From NCBI GenBank assembly GCA_032622095.1, contig CP136061.1:173233107-173297106 (forward strand): DNA of 64,000 nucleotides, read 5' to 3'. This document shows positions 57,259 to 64,000 of the stretch, in pieces. The DNA comes from Siphonodentalium dalli (Eukaryota; Mollusca; Scaphopoda; Gadilida; Siphonodentaliidae). The position numbers were made by a program, and so were the translations under genes. Each line of letters starts with the position of its first letter. Positions within the stretch are counted from its first letter, which is position 1. The notes under the pieces were generated by a model. That model saw only the letters and a program-made list of their open reading frames with translations, made no database searches and had not been told where the DNA came from.

Positions 57259-60200
57259 CTGATGATCGATCAACAATCAAGTTATAAGGGAAGGTGTTAA
57301 TCCCAACACCCTTTCTGGTATGTGGTATTCAGGTGATTTTCAATAGTGGTACTTGCAACGAATGGCATCAAGATCTCTTTCTAAACAATATCATCCGTTT
57401 CGACTTGCTATTTTGTGGACCACAACCATACAATGGGTGGATGGGTGTGATGGGAGTTACTGTTTGGAAAACAGAACAAGGTCACCACATATATCCATAA
57501 TTTATGAAATTTGGTGATGATCGGATGAGAGATGTCAGGGCTTAAAATCTGAAGAGAATCAGAATAATGATTCTCATAAAATCATCTGATTCGCTGTATA
57601 AAAGCTATATTTTGGTTCACGCAAAATATTATGGATTGTAAGGCTTGTATAGGGTGTGCTAAAAGAAATTGTTGACGGACGCAAAATTAACTCTGCACTT
57701 TCGTCAAGTTGGGCTAAAATTTTTATATATCTGGTCATCAGGATAGATTATTGAAACAGACTATAAGTCATAGTTTGCGCATGCACACCAATAATTAGGC
57801 CTTTCCGGTGAACAGTTTGTGAGCAGACGCTCTCACATTAAATATTCAATTTAATCAGAAATCCCACCCTCACTCCCAAGGTTGAGTTATTCTGTCATGT
57901 TAGGTGGGCAATTTATCAGATTCATATCATTTCTCTATTTGGGCTAAATTGTCAGCCCCGAACTTATAATAAAAGTACATTCACAATATCGGCTTTATGT
58001 ATTCATTCGTAGGATACCAAATGTTGGGGAAGATATCAAACCACTGATCAGGGGACATAAAGGACTTTGTATTTCTGAAGCACACGTCCCACTACATGGC
58101 TGCTTGGGGTACCAGTTTTATTATTTGGCTCATCTGCGGAAACATAGTGTGCATTGCCCATATGAAAAACGACGATCATTGTCCATCACCTGTTCTTCTG
58201 GCGATATCTTCCCGTCTTGTATGCTTAATGTATAGCTAGTTGCACCTTTATTGTCTGATGGGCCTGTTGTACTTAGCTTACATCATGCACTCATTTTTAT
58301 TTTAAAATATTCAATATTATTATTTTGTAAGTTCTAATGTTATCAGTTTTAGAAAAATTGGGAAATTCCCGATCGCTTAAAATATATCGAGACTGTGTAA
58401 ATCACAGACCGGAACACACAATGCGAAATGAACTTCACAAATGCAGGAACAGAAAGTGAATTATTTACAGGACGACATATATTTTACTGTAAGTTTTCAT
58501 CAATAATCATGCACACAGATGCACGTAATTTGTGCACAATTTCGTAATATGGGTACAGCTCCAATCTGGGGGAATTTATAGGCCTCGTATACCTCTTTTA
58601 ACCCTTTCAGTGCCAAGTCTGATTTTTGTATCAACCCATATTTCTTTGATTTCCACTGAAAGGGTTAAAACTGTTGTTAAACACCAACCACAACCAAACA
58701 GATCGCATGCAAAAATCATCCTAAATGACTGACAGTTGTGTGTCAATGTGATTTCTATATATGAGATTATTTTATTGCATGTGTGAATATCCACACAATA
58801 TATTATCAGGTACCGTCATCGTGACCCCTTGGTCCAGACAATGACTGTGGGGTCGCTCACCTGACTGTAAATACTAAAAAGAATGGGACTCTGAAGACTA
58901 CAACAGTCAGTACTTGTAAAATTTACTTCAAAATAAGTAGTTAGAACTATACGCACAGTTTAGAAATTAAAGAGTTCACATTGACAGACATACACATTCT
59001 TAATTAAATTATTTTTCAAGAGGGCAGAGTATTAAATCTGCAAAGTCTGCCCCGTCTTGAATAACCATTCCCATTTGAGCAAACCTGATATGAGATTCAG
59101 ATATTGACATTATGTTCACCATATGTGTGCATGTGTTGGGAGACAATAACATGTACATGATAATATTTTTTTAAATGTGAAAAGTGTATGTTATCAGGAA
59201 CTGAATTCTACAGGTAGCTAATAGTCAATTTAAATGTTAAAATAGTATTTAAGGATGCCCTCCTGGGATAATAACTTGCCAAGAATTAATGAAAATCCTC
59301 AATATATATATATATTTTGGCACTTAATGCGATAATATTAAAGACATGGAAAATGATATCAATCGGATATAAAAATATGATATATAATAATTATTGCATA
59401 CATCTAAGAACTCGAACGGCTCTCTTAGGCCGGGCCTGTGGTGATTCATCTGCCCGACAGCAACCAGCTTCTTTAATTATAGGCACCTCTCTTGCTTAAT
59501 AATCCCTAGATGCTGCCGGGCAAATATCTCCTCACAGGTCCGGAGTGAAGAATCTTTCTTAAGAAAACATAACATCACATACTCATGATGTAAAGGTTGA
59601 GTTTATAAAGATTCTGCCAAAAATAATAATTATCTTTGATTAGAAAAATAAAGTGGCTTAAGTATTCTCTGTGATATTTACTAGAAATGGTCTTCTTAAT
59701 TACATGTATGATAGTCAGTAAGAAATGGAGCATCGATTTAAGATAAGGTAGATATTGAGCTATTGCTATGAATGTTCACTTATTTAAAATTTTGTCTTGC
59801 TGTTACTAGTGTTACTGTTATGATGTAATGTCTCCATTCCTCAGTGTATAAAAGACTATGATACTCTTTAGAGTTTAAATTACTAATGAATGAATTTCTA
59901 ACATAGTGAATTAAGTATATTGCTATATGAAATATAAATGATAATAGCTAGCATGCACAAAGTTATTAATACAGTTTATAGCATAGAAAACTCTTGATTT
60001 GGGTATATGGGGCTCTCATGGTAGGTCCTTATTCTTACGTTGAATATTTCTATTGTTTTCGTAGAAACAGTGTGATTACTTTGTGAAGTAAATTAATATA
60101 TATGTATTATTCTGTGCAAGTAATTGCGATCCTGACGAGGGGTCAGAGTGAAGCGACCTACCAAACGAAGCTGGTGCTACCAGCAGAGAGCCCCAAAATG

Positions 60201-61208
60201 TTAAAATAGTAGGATAAAACAGACAAAAGATATGAAAGGTTTTAAATAACCACACCAATCATGTAAGCTTAAAGGATTGCTATCCTGATGAATACAACAG
60301 AACACTAACGGAAAGCCACCCCCATTATGATCACACTGATCCAAGTCCCATAACCTATATGACGTCATCTGAGTGGCGATGTAAAATGCGGAATCGACAT
60401 GATCACGTCAGTGTAATTGAATTACTGCGGAGCATGTCAATACAATTGTGTATATGTGGTGAATTGTCATTGCCAGGTGAGTTATCTTCATGCACATGTG
60501 ATTTGCCATAAGTGCTGTTTGGAACGTTATTGTTTTGACAAAAATAGAGAAGGCAGATTGAGCGGGGTAGATAACACTGTCGTGCCAAAAAATAAAGTTT
60601 ATAAAGACACTAGCCGACATGTGAACTCTATTCTGGTGCGTGTTCAAGATATTATTCAAATGTTCCATATATATGCCTCGAGTGTCCCGTATATTCAGTC
60701 ATTTTTCGTTTATTCATTGTGACAATTCCAAATATATGCAGTGTTTTCGGCTGTGGTCGGTAGGGTGAATCTCAATTGGGTATAATTCTACATTCATTTC
60801 CAAACGATGTTCATTTACTTGATAATTGACGGGATTTTGCGAGAAACGTGTTGCGCAAAATCAGAAACTATTTAAGTGCTTGACGACGAAATGGTCAAGA
60901 ATTTGTTCAGTCCACTTCGGAAAAAGGGTATTTGAGCACAACATCATGAATACATTTGGCCCCAACAGTGGCTACCGGCGACAACTCCCACAATAAACAA
61001 ACCTACCACCGACGAGAATGCCATCCCAAGAAATATACAATTAGTATATACAATTAGACCTATCGACAAAATACTGAATAAAGAGCGTTGAATTTTATGA
61101 GTTGGGCATGGTTACGAATACATAAAATCTACATGTCAATGTTAACATCCATGACATATTTCATGATGACCCAAACAAAGGTACAACATCTCGCCCATGC
61201 CAAAGGAT
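57259..61208. other. No gene seen; mostly unique DNA
   Basis: The stretch holds short pieces of dispersed repeats (near 57500 and 61120-61208) and a miniature TTAA element listed separately. An inverted pair CTGTGGTGATTCATCTGCCC / CACAGGTCCGG occurs near 59440-59545. A 101-codon Cys-rich frame at 60417-60722 was not accepted as a gene. Confidence 0.5.
58598..58668. mobile_element. Miniature piggyBac-like element, 63 bp
   Basis: TTAA at 58598-58601 is followed by CCCTTTCAGTG. After 41 bp, CACTGAAAGGG is followed by TTAA (58665-58668). Perfect 11-bp ends with TTAA on both sides match the piggyBac pattern (TTAACCC...GGGTTAA). It is extremely short for a mobile element. Confidence 0.55.
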
Positions 61209-61211
61209 TTA

Positions 61212-64000
61212 GGGTTCATGTCAAAACTACTATCGTGATCCCGATAAATATCCCGATAGGTTACCGATAACTCAAAACTATCTTCTAAATTTCCCGATAG
61301 TTCCCGATAGAGCGGTCGCCATTTCCCGAAAATATTACGATACCACATCTAAATATTCCGATAAAACACTGATTTCCCGAAAATTTCCTGATAACTTCCC
61401 CAAAGTAATGTACGTAGCAGCGTATTGCCGACAACTTTCCGATAATTTACCCATTTATTTCAAGAACAAATATGTCTTTTTTGATAATCGATGTATCGAG
61501 CATGCTGTTTTGTTTATTTGTTTCTGTTGAATGTGTTGTCATTACTTTTGGATTCGTCCACAGATTCCTTCGTAAGCACATTTTTATTGGGGCGGAAGCT
61601 TGTTTAAAAGAATTAAAACTCTACACGTTTCAAGTTTTGATTCCAAGTTATTAAATTGTCCATTGAATTATTTTTGCATATTATTCATACAGCACATATC
61701 TCCTAGAAACGCTCTGAAGGAAACATAAAAAGAAATGGTTTCATAAAGGTAGTATCCCTTCAACACTAGCAATAGACTGTTCCAAAGTGAACTTGATAAA
61801 ACATTCAAATATATATTTGATAAATATCAAATAAATTACCAAACATATGAAATAAATGCCATAAGATTACGATAATTACTACACATTGGCTTCAAATAGT
61901 TGATTTTCAATCGCAGGTATCTTTCTGCAAACAATGTTTGAGAACTATATTGTTCGGCTGATTTTCCCCATTTGCGCTTATTTTTTGGCGCCATCAGTTT
62001 CAAGTAAACATTTCAAACTGCCACGATTTCGAGTTCATCATTCAAGAATAAATTTGTTCTCAAAACTACGGCCAATAAATATAATTTCTCCCGTGTATTT
62101 TTTTTATCAACCATACTCAGTGTAAAATTGACAAGGTAATTCATAAAATGCAGATAACGAAATGCACTAAATCATTATTTTTGAAAATGGCTCGTCTGGC
62201 ACGTGTTCGCCTCGCCGCCTATACTGACACAAATAAAAATTAACACAAGTTTTACGCAGTCAATTCTTTAATGCTTCACATCACAATTTGGCAAATTTCC
62301 TGGAGACTATCTAAGTGATAATGAGCAGTGAATGTGAACATTAGTAATCACACAATAACAAAATAATCAGCGCTGACAAAAATGTTTACCCCTTTGAGAA
62401 CCTCAAATGTATGTTCGTACTTGACCCAGTTATGATTAATAGATCCCTGCACATTTCGATGCGTCGATCATGCGCGTCATATATGACATAATATTTATTG
62501 GCAAGTCATTTTAAAACGATGGACTGGGTATTAATATTGCTAAAAGTATGCGCATTTGAGATATCAAACTAAATAAAAGTTAGCAAGACCATCTTTTTGA
62601 AATAAGATGACGAAATATAGGGGCCTGCTACAAAAAATCGCATCGAGTTACCTTGACCTTGATGATGCAATCGTGAAATTTGACACTGTCAACATAATTA
62701 GGCTATGTTCAAATGCAGCCTATTTATAATTAGTAGTAATTACAGAAAACGAAATTAATGTAGTGTATGAAAAGCAGCCCATGCACACATTTAATTGCCA
62801 GTTAAATGTTATGATTGCTTCGCGTATTTATAACTTTTGCACTGCAGATTTGTATGTAATTTTCCATTCATATTTTCACAGGTCTGTATAGACGCTCTTT
62901 ATTTACCATTTTACGATTCATGAACAAACTATGGAATATTACTGCTAAATTGTTAATGCTAAACCTTTACATGTACAACAGGACACGCCCCCATATGTCA
63001 TGTTACGAATCTCTATATACTCTTGACTAAAGGGTAGAGAACCGAGTAGATATTCATGGCATGCATGATCGATTTACCAGCCCTCCCCCTCGAAACTGCA
63101 TGACCATGCAGAATGTAGGCATAACAGCAAAATTTCACGCTTAAAGTTTAACCCACTGTGGAGTTATATTTTTCTTTCTACTGCTGTCTACTGGCTAGTT
63201 TTGTTGTTTTCGATCCATGCATGTGCTGGTAAACAAAAATGCAATTGCGTTATATTTATAAAGCACATCGAATGCTGTCGCACATTGCAATAAATTTCGC
63301 CTAGAGGCTATTTTTTCGGAATATACGTACAGGCCCGATATTTTTTTAAAGCTGGAGTCCCATGTTTGAAATTGTTTTATTTTAAAATCCGTTCACTGTG
63401 TGAAATCTGATAATGATTTGTCTTCTTCAAGACATACTCGAACTGCAATGCCACATGTGTTGTTCCCAGAAACGTAAATATCGATGACCCTAATTCCTGG
63501 AATCGGGCTAAAAATAGAACATACGATATCTCATGTTAAGACTGCACTCGATTGCATGTGCACGCATTAATTGTGTCGTCGGCGATTCGCGAATAAATAC
63601 AAATCGTTTACATAAATTTGCTATAATATATTTATATCTTTATTTCCTCCACATTTAAAAGTCGGATGTATTTATACATATTACAAACACAAGATTTGAG
63701 ATAGTATACAACTGCATACATATTTGGGTATGCTCCCCGCGAATTGATTTTGAAGATTTCCCGATGGGTGGGTGTATTGTCCGGGTAAAATACCGATATT
63801 GTACGTACGTAGCACCTATACTGATAACCACATTATAACATATAATAGTTCTACGACACGTGTCCCCCAGCTGATACTGTAAAACTTTATGATACTAACG
63901 ATTTCTCATATTAGGAAACTATTAAATCAATAATATAAAAGATAGGCCTATAAAACATAAAATCCCGATAAAAGTCCGGAGTAATCCCGATACAGAAACT
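61212..64000. mobile_element. Family A DNA transposon A3, runs off the window
   Basis: It starts GGGTTCATGTCAAAACT after TTA (61209-61211), then iterated TCCCGATA/TATCGGGA forms. The interior corresponds, in reverse, to A1 (17060 to 13564): GATGGCGCCA region, TTACCTTGACCTTGATGATG, ATGATATCTCATGTTAAGAC-type blocks and the final ATCCCGATAAAAGTCC at the window edge. It lacks the LINE insertion and the long C tract (only CGCCCCC at about 62988). No coding capacity. The right end should lie a few hundred bases beyond 64000. Confidence 0.8.

Noticed and set aside
60417-60722. 101-codon Cys-rich plus-strand frame
   Set aside because: The cysteines do not form a recognisable finger pattern, no similarity is recognised, and comparable frames are open on the other strand.

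Overview
This 64-kb window is animal nuclear DNA, AT-rich and almost entirely made of transposable elements and their remains. I found no host protein-coding gene, rRNA, tRNA or CRISPR that I can support. The dispersed repeats (pieces ending in runs of GGACGGACGG, Cys-rich DIRS retroelements, diverse DNA transposons, long satellites) suggest a marine invertebrate, most likely a bivalve mollusc. That is inference from repeat style, not from a marker gene.

Layout, left to right. 1-3.1 kb: AT-rich DNA and a dispersed repeat. 3.1-6.1 kb: a hairpin repeat, then a 236-bp satellite of about 11 units. 7.1-10.35 kb: a palindromic element and a frameshifted piggyBac transposase with a candidate TTAA end. 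10.7-13 kb: mollusc-type dispersed repeats and a 31-bp minisatellite. 13.56-17.06 kb: a complete non-coding transposon (family A, TATCGGGA motifs) holding a truncated LINE. 19.79-21.81 kb: a complete family B transposon (AATCGGTACCGATT motifs). 22.06-28.64 kb: a 6.6-kb inverted-repeat structure centred on a minisatellite, which is split by a hAT-like MITE. 31.1-31.76 kb: ends of further elements. 31.8-34.8 kb: a DIRS-like retroelement (Gag-like ORF, RT and partial RNase H) cut off by a second family A copy (34.8-39.1 kb). 39.1-47.1 kb: hairpin-repeat array, dispersed repeats, a cluster of CTAG-bounded repeats, a family C end, and a perfect 43-bp palindrome. 48.46-50.45 kb: a complete family D transposon. 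51.1-57.26 kb: a 6.15-kb DNA transposon with ~510-bp terminal inverted repeats, a 3-bp duplication and a degenerate multi-domain protein carrying an XPG/FEN1-like nuclease, resembling Academ. 61.2-64 kb: a third family A copy, running off the window.

The most interesting signal is that families A, B and C, and more distantly D, share nearly the same outermost sequence (GGGGTCATCTCAAAACT and variants) and insert at TAA or TTA, yet each carries a different short motif iterated just inside its ends. This looks like one transposon superfamily (PIF/Harbinger-like by its TWA duplication) whose terminal sequence is fixed while the subterminal recognition code changes between families. None of the copies here encodes a transposase. 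The large Academ-like element and the DIRS and piggyBac copies are the only substantial protein-coding sequences, and all are damaged.
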